Source: Polynucleobacter sp. Adler-ghost
GTDB taxonomy: Bacteria > Pseudomonadota > Gammaproteobacteria > Burkholderiales > Burkholderiaceae
Length of the DNA: 64,000 bases
NCBI RefSeq assembly: GCF_018688495.1
Contig: NZ_CP061320.1
Span: 654,586 to 718,585, forward strand
Reading direction: 5' to 3'
Part shown: positions 47,746-56,836 of the stretch, piece after piece
How positions within the stretch are numbered: position 1 is the first letter of the stretch
How the letters are laid out: the number at the start of each line of letters is the position of its first letter
The notes under the pieces: generated by a model
Told to the model about the DNA's origin: nothing
What the model saw: the letters and a program-made list of their open reading frames with translations, nothing else
The model's database searches: none
Made by a program: the position numbers and the translations under genes

Positions 47746-48966
47746 ATGAATTCAGAGAACTTTACCAATAGACGTAAAGTCATCACAGCGGCTTTGGCTG
47801 GTGGAGCCAGTTCTTTATTGCCATCTTGGGTAATGGGTGCTGAGAAAACGAATTTACCAATAGCCTATGGTGAGCGCGAACTTATGGCCTTTCCTGAAAA
47901 GAAGCCCATGATTGTGTTAACTTCTAGGCCTCCACAATTAGAAACCCCATTTAAGTATTACGACAATCACGTCATTACGCCCAATGATGAATTTTTTGTG
48001 CGTTATCACATGGCCGGTATTCCAACATCGATTGACCCAAATACCTATAGATTAAAAGTTGGTGGCAACGTAGAAAAGCCTTTAGAGATTTCTCTAGAGT
48101 CTTTAAAGAAAAATTTCCTATCTCAACGCATTGTTGCAGTGAATCAATGCTCTGGTAACAGTCGTGGCTTGTTTGAACCTAGAGTCAATGGTGGCCAGCT
48201 CGGTAATGGCGCGATGGGTAATGCCGCTTGGGTTGGCGTTGCTCTAAAAGATATTTTGAAGGCCGCCAACCCTGGTCGTGGCGCCAAACAGGTCACCTTT
48301 GATGGCTTGGATCAGCCGGTATTGCCAAGCGATTCTGATTTTGTAAAAGGTTTAGATATAGATCACGCCATGGATGGCAATGTCATGGTTGCCTACCAAA
48401 TGAATGGTACCGACATTCCTTTTCTAAACGGCTATCCAATTAAGTTAATTGTGCCTGGCTACTACGGTACTTATTGGGTAAAACATCTTAGTGAAATTAA
48501 GGTGGTTGATGATGTATATAACGGTTATTGGATGAATCCTGCTTATCGCATCCCAGATAATGACTGTAACTGTGTTGCGCCCGGCACCGCTCCTTCTAAA
48601 ACGATTCCAATTAATCAATTTACGATTCGCTCTTTCATTACGAACTTCACAGACAATAGCGTTGTCACTGTTGGTAAGCCGGTTCAAGCCCGAGGCATTG
48701 CCTTTGATGCTGGCTATGGCATTAAGAAAGTACTGTTCTCTCAGGATAATGGGCAGAATTGGACGGAGGCTAGATTGGGTCAGGATCTTGGACGCTTCTC
48801 ATTTAGAGAGTGGCGTGTTGAATTCACACCAAAACAAAAAGGGACATTGGACTTGCGGGTCAGAGCCTCTAATCATGCCGGCCAAGTTCAACCGATGACG
48901 GCTAGCTGGATGCCTGCTGGCTACATGCGGAACGTTGTTGAGACTGTCAAAGTCACAGCGGTTTAA
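47746..48966 (+). CDS. sorA: SorA/SoxC-like molybdenum sulfite dehydrogenase
   Basis: The 406-residue periplasmic enzyme oxidises sulfite to sulfate. The Tat signal is NRRKVITAALAGGASS (about residues 8-23). The molybdopterin-ligand Cys is C135 in VNQCSGNSRG, and PFLNGYPIKLIVPGYYGTYWVKHL (about 225-248) is the sulfite-oxidase signature. A C-terminal Mo-co dimerisation domain is present (about 285-400). I start at 47746, where GGAGGA is properly placed; an upstream in-frame ATG overlaps that ribosome site. A cytochrome c gene follows 10 bases later, as in SorAB. Confidence 0.9.
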   Translation: MNSENFTNRRKVITAALAGGASSLLPSWVMGAEKTNLPIAYGERELMAFPEKKPMIVLTSRPPQLETPFKYYDNHVITPNDEFFVRYHMAGIPTSIDPNTYRLKVGGNVEKPLEISLESLKKNFLSQRIVAVNQCSGNSRGLFEPRVNGGQLGNGAMGNAAWVGVALKDILKAANPGRGAKQVTFDGLDQPVLPSDSDFVKGLDIDHAMDGNVMVAYQMNGTDIPFLNGYPIKLIVPGYYGTYWVKHLSEIKVVDDVYNGYWMNPAYRIPDNDCNCVAPGTAPSKTIPINQFTIRSFITNFTDNSVVTVGKPVQARGIAFDAGYGIKKVLFSQDNGQNWTEARLGQDLGRFSFREWRVEFTPKQKGTLDLRVRASNHAGQVQPMTASWMPAGYMRNVVETVKVTAV

Positions 48967-48976
48967 GGAGAAGAAT

Positions 48977-49288
48977 ATGAAAAAAATTATCCTCCTTCTA
49001 TCCGCTCTTGCTTTGGCACAAATGGCCCAAGCTAAAACAATTGAGTTGCCAGCAGATACTGTTTTATGGAGACCATCAGATTTGCCTGGTTATCAATTAA
49101 CCCTACAAAAATGTTCCGCCTGTCACTCAGCCCATTATGCTGAATATCAGCCACCAAACACTGGGGTGGGATATTGGAATGCTCAGGTCTTGAGAATGAA
49201 AAATGTCTTCAAAGCGCCAATTACTGATGAAGAAGTGCCAGTGATTGTCGATTACTTAAATAAGACCTATGGGGCAAATAGGAAGTAG
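48977..49288 (+). CDS. sorB: SorB-like monohaem cytochrome c
   Basis: The 103-residue exported cytochrome has a signal peptide of about 19 residues and haem site C46-SAC-H50. It is the expected electron acceptor of the sulfite dehydrogenase. I start at the ATG at 48977, which has AGGAGAAG upstream and a proper signal peptide. A terminator follows the gene, so sorAB is a two-gene operon. Confidence 0.88.
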   Translation: MKKIILLLSALALAQMAQAKTIELPADTVLWRPSDLPGYQLTLQKCSACHSAHYAEYQPPNTGVGYWNAQVLRMKNVFKAPITDEEVPVIVDYLNKTYGANRK

Positions 49289-49317
49289 AGATTCGGAATC
49301 CAGCCCTATTAATACTT

Positions 49318-49340
49318 AAACCGCCTTCGGGTGGTTTTTT
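49318..49340 (+). terminator. Rho-independent terminator after sorB
   Basis: AACCGCC, loop TTCG and GGTGGTT form a 7-bp stem (one G-T) followed by a T run. It lies 30 bases after the cytochrome stop. Confidence 0.85.
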
Positions 49341-49483
49341 CATTAGAAGCCCAAAACAAAGTTCATGATGTATTTTTCTTAGGGATGAGATTGGTATTGA
49401 CTTTTTCCGATTCCATCTTGGGTCACCGAGCTACAAAGGGCTATCTTAAGAAACGTATTATTTATGCATTGTGTCAGGTTTAA

Positions 49484-49903
49484 TTATTTAACCCTAGAAA
49501 TTACTTGCTCTAATTGTGAGGGCGGCAATGCTCCAGAAATTCTCTCAACTTCAGATCCATTTTTAAAGATAGCCAATGTGGGAATTGAGCGAATGTTGTA
49601 CTGTTGACTGATTGCTGGATTCGCTTCCGTGTCGAGTTTGACATGGAGTATTTGTTCTCCATATTTAGCGGCGCTAGCCTGAAAGGTAGGTGCAAACATT
49701 TTGCAGGGTCCACACCAAGGCGCCCAAAAATCTACAATGACAGGCAACTTACTCTGAGTAAGGATTTCTTTTAGGCTTGCCTGGTCAGCTTCTATAGCTC
49801 CTAAAGCTAAACTTGATTTGCAAGCGCCGCAAATAGGTTTTTCATTTATCCGTTCAAGCGGCAGTCGATTAAATTTCTGACAATTTGGGCATTTAATAAG
49901 CAT
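49484..49903 (-). CDS. trxC: Thioredoxin 2 (TrxC)
   Basis: The 139-residue protein has an N-terminal zinc ribbon (C5-x2-C8 and C25-x2-C28) followed by a thioredoxin fold with WCGPC at residues 63-67 and the cis-Pro region IRSIPTLAIF. Zinc-containing Trx2 is a redox-responsive disulfide reductase in other proteobacteria. I start at the ATG at 49903 with AGGGGA upstream, six residues inside the longest frame. Its place within a sulfur cluster suggests use in persulfide or disulfide reduction. Confidence 0.92.
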   Translation of the reverse strand: MLIKCPNCQKFNRLPLERINEKPICGACKSSLALGAIEADQASLKEILTQSKLPVIVDFWAPWCGPCKMFAPTFQASAAKYGEQILHVKLDTEANPAISQQYNIRSIPTLAIFKNGSEVERISGALPPSQLEQVISRVK

Positions 49904-50043
49904 TACCAATCCCCTTTGCACTCTATTGGAGTCAAGTTAATTAATTTATATCATTTCCATTATCCGCTCTATTTGAGGCCTATTCAGCGGGCTATGGCAG
50001 TAAAGAGGATAATAAAAATACATCAAAAATAAGGAGTAATTAG

Positions 50044-51405
50044 ATGTTGGACACACTCATTATGAGCAGGATCCAGTTTGGTGCAAATATTTCCTTCCAT
50101 ATTTTGTTCCCAACTATTTCGATTGCTTTAGGCTGGTTCCTCTTTTACTTCAAGATTCAACAAAACAGGACGGGGTTAGATTGCTGGAAAGAGGCATATC
50201 AGTTCTGGATCAAAATTTTTGCCTTAACATTTGCTTTGGGTGTCGTGAGCGGTATCACGATGAGTTTTCAGTTTGGAACAAACTGGCCTGGATACATGGA
50301 GACCGTTGGCAATATTGCCGGCCCATTATTGGCCTATGAAGTCCTAACTGCCTTTTTCCTTGAAGCAACTTTCTTGGGAGTCATGCTATTTGGCGCAAAG
50401 CGTGTTTCGCAAAGAGTGCATACATTAGCTACTTTTTTGGTGGCTTTTGGGACTAGTCTTTCAGCCTTTTGGATTATTGCTTTAAATTCATGGATGCAGA
50501 CTCCGCAGGGTTTCATCATGATTGATGGCAGGGCGCATGCCGTTGATTGGATGGCTATCGTCTTTAATCCATCGATGCCTTATCGCCTCAGCCATATGAT
50601 GTTGGCTTCATTTTTAACGGTATCGTTTTTTATTGCGGGTATTTCTGCTTACCGCTATTTACGTAATAGCCGCTCGGAAGCAAATTCAATGGTGATGAAA
50701 ATAGCGCTTACTGCAGCCATGGTTTTAACGCCCATTCAAATTATGCTGGGGGATCTACATGGCCTAAATACCCTTCATCATCAACCTGCAAAGCTAGCTG
50801 CGATGGAGGGAATTTGGAATGGCGGTACTGGTGTGCCTGCAGTAATCTTTGGCATACCCAATAAACAAACTCGTACTAACGATTATGAGATCAGCATTCC
50901 GAAGTTGGCATCTTTTTACTTAACTCATAGTTGGGATGGTGAGGTCAAGGGATTAAATGACTTTGGAGATAAGATTCCGCCTGTTGCACCTGTATTTTTT
51001 GCTTTTAGAGTGATGGTTGGCGTTGGTGTCTTAATGCTCTTATTTTCATGGTTGGGACGTTGGCAGATGCGTCAAAATCGACCTCTCCCAAAGTTGATTG
51101 CCAAAGGTTTAGTGTTGATGACCTTTTCTGGTTGGGTTGCTGTCTTAGCCGGTTGGTATGTAACTGAAATTGGACGTCAACCATATTTGGTGACCGGAGT
51201 ACTGACCACTGCGCAAGCTGCAACCACTTTGCCAACTAGCATGGTCTTTTCTACTCTTTTTGCTTACTTAACTCTATATGTGGGCTTGCTAGCTGCTTAT
51301 ATTTGGGTTGTCTTCTATCTGGCTCGCCAGGCTGACGATAAAGAAAGCCCCAAAATTCAACTTGAAAAGCAATCTGAAACTTCTTGGAGTCTTTTTAGGA
51401 CTTAA
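50044..51405 (+). CDS. cydA: Cytochrome bd-type quinol oxidase subunit I (CIO type)
   Basis: The 453-residue membrane protein is the haem-bearing subunit. H19 in FGANISFHILFPT is the expected haem ligand, and GWYVTEIGRQPY (about residues 377-388) is conserved. E. coli CydA has about 520 residues with a long Q-loop; this one is shorter, as in the cyanide-insensitive CioA group. Such oxidases resist sulfide inhibition, which fits the neighbouring sulfide genes. cydB follows after 3 bases. Confidence 0.93.
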   Translation: MLDTLIMSRIQFGANISFHILFPTISIALGWFLFYFKIQQNRTGLDCWKEAYQFWIKIFALTFALGVVSGITMSFQFGTNWPGYMETVGNIAGPLLAYEVLTAFFLEATFLGVMLFGAKRVSQRVHTLATFLVAFGTSLSAFWIIALNSWMQTPQGFIMIDGRAHAVDWMAIVFNPSMPYRLSHMMLASFLTVSFFIAGISAYRYLRNSRSEANSMVMKIALTAAMVLTPIQIMLGDLHGLNTLHHQPAKLAAMEGIWNGGTGVPAVIFGIPNKQTRTNDYEISIPKLASFYLTHSWDGEVKGLNDFGDKIPPVAPVFFAFRVMVGVGVLMLLFSWLGRWQMRQNRPLPKLIAKGLVLMTFSGWVAVLAGWYVTEIGRQPYLVTGVLTTAQAATTLPTSMVFSTLFAYLTLYVGLLAAYIWVVFYLARQADDKESPKIQLEKQSETSWSLFRT

Positions 51406-51408
51406 GTT

Positions 51409-52425
51409 ATGACCTCTATTGACTACACCCAAGCAACTATTTGGCTCCCGCTATTTTTCTTTGTCGCCATGGGATTTGCCATGCTGTCTTATGTGGTTCT
51501 GGACGGTTACGACTTAGGAATTGGAATGCTGCTCAATCGAGCATCAGACCATGACAAAGATATGATGATTGCATCGATTGGCCCTTTTTGGGATGCCAAT
51601 GAAACTTGGATTGTTTTAGGTGTTGGCCTGCTACTTGTCGCATTTCCATTGGCTCATGGGCTGATACTTACTGAGCTCTATTTACCTGTAGCGGCAATGT
51701 TGATGGGGTTAATTCTTCGAGGCGTGTCATTTGACTTTAGGGTTAAGGTCAATATTGAACAAAAGCCGCTTTGGAATTTATTGTTTTATACCGGTAGTCT
51801 GATTGCTTCAGTCTCTCAGGGCATCATGATCGGCCGCCTGATCGTGGGGTTTGATTCAGGAATTTTGGGATGGGGTTTTTCACTGCTGGTTGGAATATGT
51901 TTACCAGCCGGTTACGTGCTGCTTGGGTCAACATGGCTGATTTTAAAAACAGAAGGACAACTTCAGCAGCAATCATTTCGATGGGCTAAAACCAGTTTAT
52001 GGCTCACAGGATTTGGTATTGCATTGGTCTCGGCTGCCACGCCATACTTTAGCCCTGAAATCATGCATAAATGGTTTGCTTGGCCACAAATTCTTTGGCT
52101 CTCACCGGTGCCAATCGCAACCGCTATTTTATTTCTGCTCACAAATCACTCTATCCAATCATTAGAGCGGGGTGCTAGTAAGCTAGAGTGGTTGCCATTT
52201 GCCTTTGTTGTTGCGATATTTTGGCTGGCATTCTTTGGTATTGCTTATAGTATTTTTCCATATGTGATCATTGGCAAAATGACTTTGTGGCAAGCTGCTG
52301 CAGCCACTGAATCTCTATGGGTAATTTTTTGGGGGGCAATTATCGTACTCCCAACTATATTGGGGTATACGCTTTTTTCATATCGAATATTTAAGGGTAA
52401 GGCTAGTGCACTCACTTACTATTAG
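51409..52425 (+). CDS. cydB: Cytochrome bd-type quinol oxidase subunit II
   Basis: The 338-residue polytopic partner of CydA/CioA. YVVLDGYDLGIGMLL and GPFWDANETWIVLGVGLLLVAFP are the standard N-terminal signatures of CydB. About eight or nine membrane segments are visible. No CydX-like small subunit and no cydCD assembly genes are found next to it. An AT-rich repeat region and a Crp/Fnr regulator gene follow. Confidence 0.93.
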   Translation: MTSIDYTQATIWLPLFFFVAMGFAMLSYVVLDGYDLGIGMLLNRASDHDKDMMIASIGPFWDANETWIVLGVGLLLVAFPLAHGLILTELYLPVAAMLMGLILRGVSFDFRVKVNIEQKPLWNLLFYTGSLIASVSQGIMIGRLIVGFDSGILGWGFSLLVGICLPAGYVLLGSTWLILKTEGQLQQQSFRWAKTSLWLTGFGIALVSAATPYFSPEIMHKWFAWPQILWLSPVPIATAILFLLTNHSIQSLERGASKLEWLPFAFVVAIFWLAFFGIAYSIFPYVIIGKMTLWQAAAATESLWVIFWGAIIVLPTILGYTLFSYRIFKGKASALTYY

Positions 52426-52469
52426 ACCTGTTCACACCGTTTATTATTCATCTTATATATGACCTTGTA

Positions 52470-52510
52470 CGTATATATATGTATACGTATATACGAATAT
52501 ACGCATATAA
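52470..52510. repeat. TATACGNA octamer repeats upstream of the Crp/Fnr gene
   Basis: Tandem octamers TATACGTA, TATACGAA and TATACGCA at 52482-52505, followed by TATAACTG, form an 8-base periodic AT-rich tract, preceded by more alternating TA/CG. A related periodic tract occurs at 60517-60540. It could hold promoter and operator sequences for the regulator gene at 52539. Confidence 0.5.
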
Positions 52511-52538
52511 CTGTATAAAGTAATTTGAAGATAAATCT

Positions 52539-53258
52539 ATGATGAAGCCTGTAGATATAAAGATTGCGTGGCAAGGTCAGAGTGACTGTGGGTCATGCTC
52601 TATCAGAAACTCTGCTTTATTTGCAGAGTTAAACGAGGAAGACTTTTCGAAAATACACGCCCCAATTGATGATTTAAAGTATGAAGCTAATTCATTAATT
52701 TATTCCCAGAATGATTCAGCATCACATCTATTTACTCTGCGGGAGGGGTATATAAAGTTGCTTCATCTCAATCCAGATGGCTCCACGAGGATTGTGCGTG
52801 TTGTGACTCCTGGCGATTTATTTGGGATGGAAGCTTTATTAGGTGATCTTTACTCTCACTCTGCGACAGCTCTAACCAATATTCGTCTTTGCAGAATTCC
52901 TAAAAATATTATTTCTACCCTTGGTGAAGAGTCTCCACGCCTTCATCGTCAAATCGTTAAAAAATGGGGGGAGGCTTTATCGCAATCGGAGTCATGGTTC
53001 TCTGAGATTAATACCGGTAGGATCGAAGTTAGGCTTGCACGGTTTTTTCTAAAGCTAGCAAAGCCATCTGGTAATTCCGCAGTTGCGCCATTGTTTAAGC
53101 GCGAAGATATGGGGTTGATGATGGATGTAAAGTTTGAAACCATTAGTAGGGCCTTAGCATCCATGTCAGAGCAGGGACTCATATCAAATATTAGTAGGCT
53201 TACTGTCCAAGTCCCCAATATTGATACACTACGTGCTTTTTCAGAGCGCGGCCTTTAA
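52539..53258 (+). CDS. Crp/Fnr-family regulator, FNR-like with incomplete Cys set
   Basis: The 239-residue regulator has a cyclic-nucleotide-binding-like domain (about 30-150) and a C-terminal winged helix (about 160-235). The recognition helix carries E200-TIS203R204, the E..SR code used by FNR for TTGAT half-sites. The N terminus aligns with FNR: C17 and C20 match two cluster ligands and C118 a third, but the position of the fourth (E. coli C29) is Ala. A canonical [4Fe-4S] cluster is thus doubtful, and sensing by another cofactor or thiol chemistry is possible. Confidence 0.85.
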   Translation: MMKPVDIKIAWQGQSDCGSCSIRNSALFAELNEEDFSKIHAPIDDLKYEANSLIYSQNDSASHLFTLREGYIKLLHLNPDGSTRIVRVVTPGDLFGMEALLGDLYSHSATALTNIRLCRIPKNIISTLGEESPRLHRQIVKKWGEALSQSESWFSEINTGRIEVRLARFFLKLAKPSGNSAVAPLFKREDMGLMMDVKFETISRALASMSEQGLISNISRLTVQVPNIDTLRAFSERGL

Positions 53259-53320
53259 TTTTTGTGAAAAAGAAAGGCTGCCGAAGCAGCCTTGTAATGG
53301 CATTAATGCATATGCAGCAA

Positions 53321-53629
53321 TTAAGCCTTCTTAGCGTAAGCAGAGCACCAGCCTTTGCCAGCAACTTTCTTGGTTCCAAATAAAGAACAGCCCCCAGTTG
53401 CATCGCCCGCTTTACCTTGGAACAAGGCGCAGTTATCGCACTCTTGACCAGCAGCATACTTTGCATACTTTGCTTTATCAACAGTTGTGGCAACCGCTTT
53501 GTAACCTAAAGCAGCGGCTTGTGGATCTGTTTCAGCAACCATTGCTTGAGCTTGAACTTTTCCGTTCAAAGCCAAGGTACAGGCACCAGCAGCAGACAAA
53601 ATCATAAATTGACGACGGGTTGGTTTCAT
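53321..53629 (-). CDS. High-potential iron-sulfur protein (HiPIP)
   Basis: The 102-residue exported protein has a Tat-like signal (RRQFMILSAAGACTLAL, about residues 5-21) and the four cluster cysteines C64, C67, C81 and C95 with HiPIP spacing (C-x2-C-x13-C-x13-C). It carries single electrons in the periplasm. It is the third gene of an SQR-TSUP-HiPIP minus-strand run, with a gap of 13 bases, and may serve sulfur oxidation electron flow. Confidence 0.92.
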   Translation of the reverse strand: MKPTRRQFMILSAAGACTLALNGKVQAQAMVAETDPQAAALGYKAVATTVDKAKYAKYAAGQECDNCALFQGKAGDATGGCSLFGTKKVAGKGWCSAYAKKA

Positions 53630-53642
53630 ATATTTCTCCAGG

Positions 53643-54452
53643 TTAAATAATGCATTTATAAATAAGACTCAAAGCAACTAAAAAAGTAAAAACAGAAAAT
53701 ATTTGCTGAACTCTTGGGCCGCTAATATTTTTTTCTAAGACTTTGCCTATTAGCAGGCCCACTAGAGATCCAATGGCAAACGGAGCAGCAATCGAAAAAT
53801 CTAAAATGCCTGACGCTAGCGATATTGCTGCACCCCCGGCAGAAACCATAGCAAGGACACCTAATGATGTAGCTACGATTGCCTTCATTGGAAGATCTGT
53901 AAACTTCTTAAGAGAGGGCACAATAATGAAGCCCCCACCAACTCCAAGTAATCCCGATAAGAAGCCCGCGCAGGCGCCAGCTAACATCAAAGATCTGGCG
54001 CAAGGCACTGTCCAAATTAATTTGCCAATTGACATATCGAGCTGGCATGGCGGCGGCTTAGTCAATTCGGGTGCTTTACCGGCAATCGTTTGAGTGGCCT
54101 GAATGAACATTCTGCCTGCGACGTAAATTAATACTCCACTAAACAGTAATAGCAGTGGTGTATTCGGAGCGCGTTGTGCAACCCATAAACCCACGGGTGA
54201 GAGGATAAGTCCAAAGAGCGCCATAAACAAGGCAGCCTTGTAACGCAGAACTTTGGCCCTTAAGCCAATGAGTGCACCGACCCCAGCAGACAGGGCGATT
54301 GCAGTTAGGGCAATGGGGCCGGCTTCCGAGATCGGCATGTGAAAGGCAAACACGAGCAGGGGCACTGAAAGAATGCCGCCCCCAGCTCCAGTAAGCCCCA
54401 TCAGTACGCCAATGAATACTCCAAGCGCTGGAGCAATCAACATATTTTCCAT
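53643..54452 (-). CDS. TSUP/TauE-SafE permease of the sulfide operon
   Basis: A 269-residue polytopic permease. The first helix is GVFIGVLMGLTGAGGGILSVPLL and the second repeat carries CAGFLSGLLGVGGGFIIVPSL (about residues 158-178), the doubled TSUP signature. It sits 3 bases after the SQR gene, so export of sulfite or another sulfur anion made from sulfide is the likely job. It is not closely similar to the other TSUP gene of the window at 14.9 kb. Confidence 0.9.
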   Translation of the reverse strand: MENMLIAPALGVFIGVLMGLTGAGGGILSVPLLVFAFHMPISEAGPIALTAIALSAGVGALIGLRAKVLRYKAALFMALFGLILSPVGLWVAQRAPNTPLLLLFSGVLIYVAGRMFIQATQTIAGKAPELTKPPPCQLDMSIGKLIWTVPCARSLMLAGACAGFLSGLLGVGGGFIIVPSLKKFTDLPMKAIVATSLGVLAMVSAGGAAISLASGILDFSIAAPFAIGSLVGLLIGKVLEKNISGPRVQQIFSVFTFLVALSLIYKCII

Positions 54453-54455
54453 TTG

Positions 54456-55697
54456 TTAATTTTCAAATGGACGAGCAAGCCACTCTCTACCTTTGAGCAT
54501 GGCATTCCAATAAAGCCAAGGAAGCACATCTTTCTTTAAGATCCATGCAAGCTTAGTAGCCTTAAGTGGATTGATTAACCATGGGAATGTTGGCAGGAGT
54601 TTTCCGCCAAAACCAAATTCTGCAAGAACAATTTTTCCTCTCTCAACGGTAAGCGGGCAAGAGCCGTAACCATCGTATTTGAGTGGCATTGCTTGATGAT
54701 GTTTGTGTGCTAATAAGTTCTCCGCAACTACAACAACTTGTTTTCTGGCGGCAGCAGCTGTTTTAGAGTTAGGTGATGAGCAGCAGTCGCCCAATCCAAA
54801 TACATTTGGATAACGAGTATGTTGCAAAGTAAATTGATCAACTTCTACCCAGCCTGCTGAGTCAGCCAATGGACTGCCCTTAACACAGTCCTGTGGCCCC
54901 TGAGGAGGAACGACGTGTAGCATATCGAATGACTTTTCAACTTGTGTTGTATTGCCATCAGCATCTTTGACTGCAAAGGTCGCTTTCTTGTTGGGCCCAT
55001 CAATTGAGATCAGATTGCAATTAAAATTTAATTGAGCGTTATATTTTTTTACATACTCCATTAAAGGTGGTACGAAGTCTGCAACACCGAATAAAGCTGC
55101 GCCAGCATTGTTTAGTTCCACTTCAATATTTTTGAGTTTTCCTTGTTGCTCCCATTCATAGCAAGATAAGTACATTGCCTTTTGTGGAGCACCAGGACAT
55201 TTAATTGGCATCGGCGGTTGTGTGAAAATTGCCTTGCCTGATTTCATTTGCTTTACTAGCTCCCATGTGTAAGGGGAGTAGTCATAGCTATAGTTTGAAG
55301 TCACACCATTTTTACCAATGCTTTCTATCAAGCCTGGTATTGCATTCCAATTTGTTTTTAACCCTGTTGCTACTGCAAGATACTTATATTTAATTGGGTC
55401 TCCATACGAAACATTTACTTCATTCGCATCTGGGTTAAATCCAATAATTTTGTCTTTAATCCAAGTAACGCCTTTGGGTATGACATCTTTTGTATTTCTT
55501 TTGCTATTTCGAACATTAAACGCGCCTCCACCCACCAGAGTCCAAGAGGGTTGGTAGTAGTGATGCTCTGATGGCTCAATAACACCAATTTTTAGTGTTT
55601 GATCTCGGTTTTTTAGGCTTGCAGCCAGACCCAAGCCTGCCGCACCACCACCTGCAATTAACACGTCATATTCTGTATTTTGATGTTGATTACTCAT
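54456..55697 (-). CDS. sqr: Sulfide:quinone oxidoreductase, SQOR-like
   Basis: The 413-residue FAD protein resembles the type II SQR/mitochondrial SQOR group. FAD site GGGAAGLG lies at residues 16-23, PIKCPGAPQKAMYLSC (about 165-180) includes one redox Cys, and FGLGDCCSSPNSKTAAAARKQ (about 298-318) includes FAD contacts. It oxidises sulfide to persulfide at the inner membrane and reduces quinone. The gene is divergent from blh across a 146-base gap holding a perfect palindrome, and leads the SQR-TSUP-HiPIP run. Confidence 0.88.
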   Translation of the reverse strand: MSNQHQNTEYDVLIAGGGAAGLGLAASLKNRDQTLKIGVIEPSEHHYYQPSWTLVGGGAFNVRNSKRNTKDVIPKGVTWIKDKIIGFNPDANEVNVSYGDPIKYKYLAVATGLKTNWNAIPGLIESIGKNGVTSNYSYDYSPYTWELVKQMKSGKAIFTQPPMPIKCPGAPQKAMYLSCYEWEQQGKLKNIEVELNNAGAALFGVADFVPPLMEYVKKYNAQLNFNCNLISIDGPNKKATFAVKDADGNTTQVEKSFDMLHVVPPQGPQDCVKGSPLADSAGWVEVDQFTLQHTRYPNVFGLGDCCSSPNSKTAAAARKQVVVVAENLLAHKHHQAMPLKYDGYGSCPLTVERGKIVLAEFGFGGKLLPTFPWLINPLKATKLAWILKKDVLPWLYWNAMLKGREWLARPFEN

Positions 55698-55741
55698 CTT
55701 TGCGTACTTCCTTAGCCAATGGTTATAAAGGGATACTGCTT

Positions 55742-55760
55742 ATATTACTTAAAGTAATAT
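55742..55760. promoter_or_regulatory. Perfect palindrome in sqr-blh divergent promoter
   Basis: ATATTACTT, one A, AAGTAATAT: nine perfect pairs around one base. It lies 45 bases from the sqr start and 84 bases from the blh start. Size and AT content suit a dimeric ArsR-family repressor, and a BigR/SqrR-like gene is encoded at 59.9 kb. The link is inference. Confidence 0.6.
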
Positions 55761-55843
55761 GTATATAATGATTAGTTATTATCATATTTTTACCAGCATT
55801 ATTAAATAATTGCACCTAGAAATTTCACTTAGGCGAGATAGAG

Positions 55844-56704
55844 ATGAACCCTGTTGTAAAAGGCTTTTTTGATAAAGATACCTGGACTGTGACTTATGTT
55901 GTTTATGAAAAACCAGGTTCTGCTTGCATCATCATTGATTCGGTTTTGAGCTATGACCCAAAATCAGGGCGTACACATACCAAAATGGCCGACGAGGTTA
56001 TTGAGTTCATCAAAAAGAACAACCTCAAGACCGAATGGATTTTAGAAACCCATGCACACGCTGACCACGTTACTGCTGCTCCATATTTGAAGTCTAAATT
56101 AGGGGGTAGGGTAGCAATAGGCGATCATATTTCAATAGTGCAGGGTGTCTTCAAAGATATATTTAATTTGGAACATTCATTTGTGACCGATGGATCACAA
56201 TTTGACCATTTGCTAAAGGATGACGAAGAGATTCATTTTGGCAATCTAAGTTTAAAGGCGTTATTTGTTCCGGGACATACACCTGCATGTATGGCATATC
56301 AGGTTGGCGACGCTATTTTCGTTGGTGATACGATGTTTATGCCTGATGTTGGTACTGCTCGCTGTGATTTCCCGGGTGGCGATGCCCATGTCTTGTATCA
56401 ATCCATGAAAAAGCTTTTGAGTTATCCCCCGCAGACACGTTTATTTATGTGTCATGACTATCCTCCTAATGGTCGCCCAGTACAATTCGAAACTACCGTT
56501 GCGGAAGAAAAAAAATCCAACATTCATATGCATGATGGAATTTCTGAGGAGCAGTTTATTGAGATGCGTACAAAACGTGATGTGACTTTGGAAATGCCGG
56601 TCCTTATTCTTCCGGCAATACAAGTCAATATTCGAGCAGGTGTATTTCCTCCAAAAGAATCAAATGGAGTTTCCTATCTAAAGATCCCCGTTAATGGAGT
56701 CTAG
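55844..56704 (+). CDS. blh: Blh/ETHE1-like persulfide dioxygenase
   Basis: The 286-residue metallo-beta-lactamase-fold protein has the metal motif H70-x-H72-x-D74-H75 (ETHAHADHVTAAPYLK), GHTPACMAY (about residue 145), GDTMFMPDVGTARCDFPGG (about 165) and the MCHDYPPNGRP loop (about 203). This matches the Blh protein of bigR operons, a persulfide dioxygenase that turns glutathione persulfide or similar species into sulfite. It is divergent from sqr and upstream of two YeeE/YedE genes. Confidence 0.9.
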   Translation: MNPVVKGFFDKDTWTVTYVVYEKPGSACIIIDSVLSYDPKSGRTHTKMADEVIEFIKKNNLKTEWILETHAHADHVTAAPYLKSKLGGRVAIGDHISIVQGVFKDIFNLEHSFVTDGSQFDHLLKDDEEIHFGNLSLKALFVPGHTPACMAYQVGDAIFVGDTMFMPDVGTARCDFPGGDAHVLYQSMKKLLSYPPQTRLFMCHDYPPNGRPVQFETTVAEEKKSNIHMHDGISEEQFIEMRTKRDVTLEMPVLILPAIQVNIRAGVFPPKESNGVSYLKIPVNGV

Positions 56705-56765
56705 CCCCTCATTCGGAGTGCGGTCTTACTTATAGATTTTTGATGATTTAAGCCTCGATAGCCTA

Positions 56766-56818
56766 AATAGCCGGCTATTCAACTCCATGCATACATGCGT
56801 AAATACGTATGTATGCAT
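56766..56818. repeat. Two palindromes downstream of blh
   Basis: AATAGCCGGCTATT at 56766-56779 is a perfect 14-base palindrome. ATGCATACATGCGTA at 56787-56801 and TACGTATGTATGCAT at 56804-56818 form a 15-bp stem with one mismatch around AA. Neither is followed by a T run. They may be recognition sites or fold in RNA. Confidence 0.5.
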
Positions 56819-56836
56819 CTCTAAAAGTTAGCTAGT

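Noticed and set aside
48935..48976. Upstream start of the SorB cytochrome inside sorA
   Set aside because: The downstream ATG has a good ribosome site and begins a proper signal peptide.
52426..52538. CydX-like small gene after cydB
   Set aside because: No short frame with a single membrane helix is present; the gap is AT-rich repeat sequence.
53200..53493. 97-codon open frame overlapping the HiPIP gene on the minus strand
   Set aside because: The HiPIP frame has all four cluster cysteines and a signal peptide; this one is a shifted shadow.
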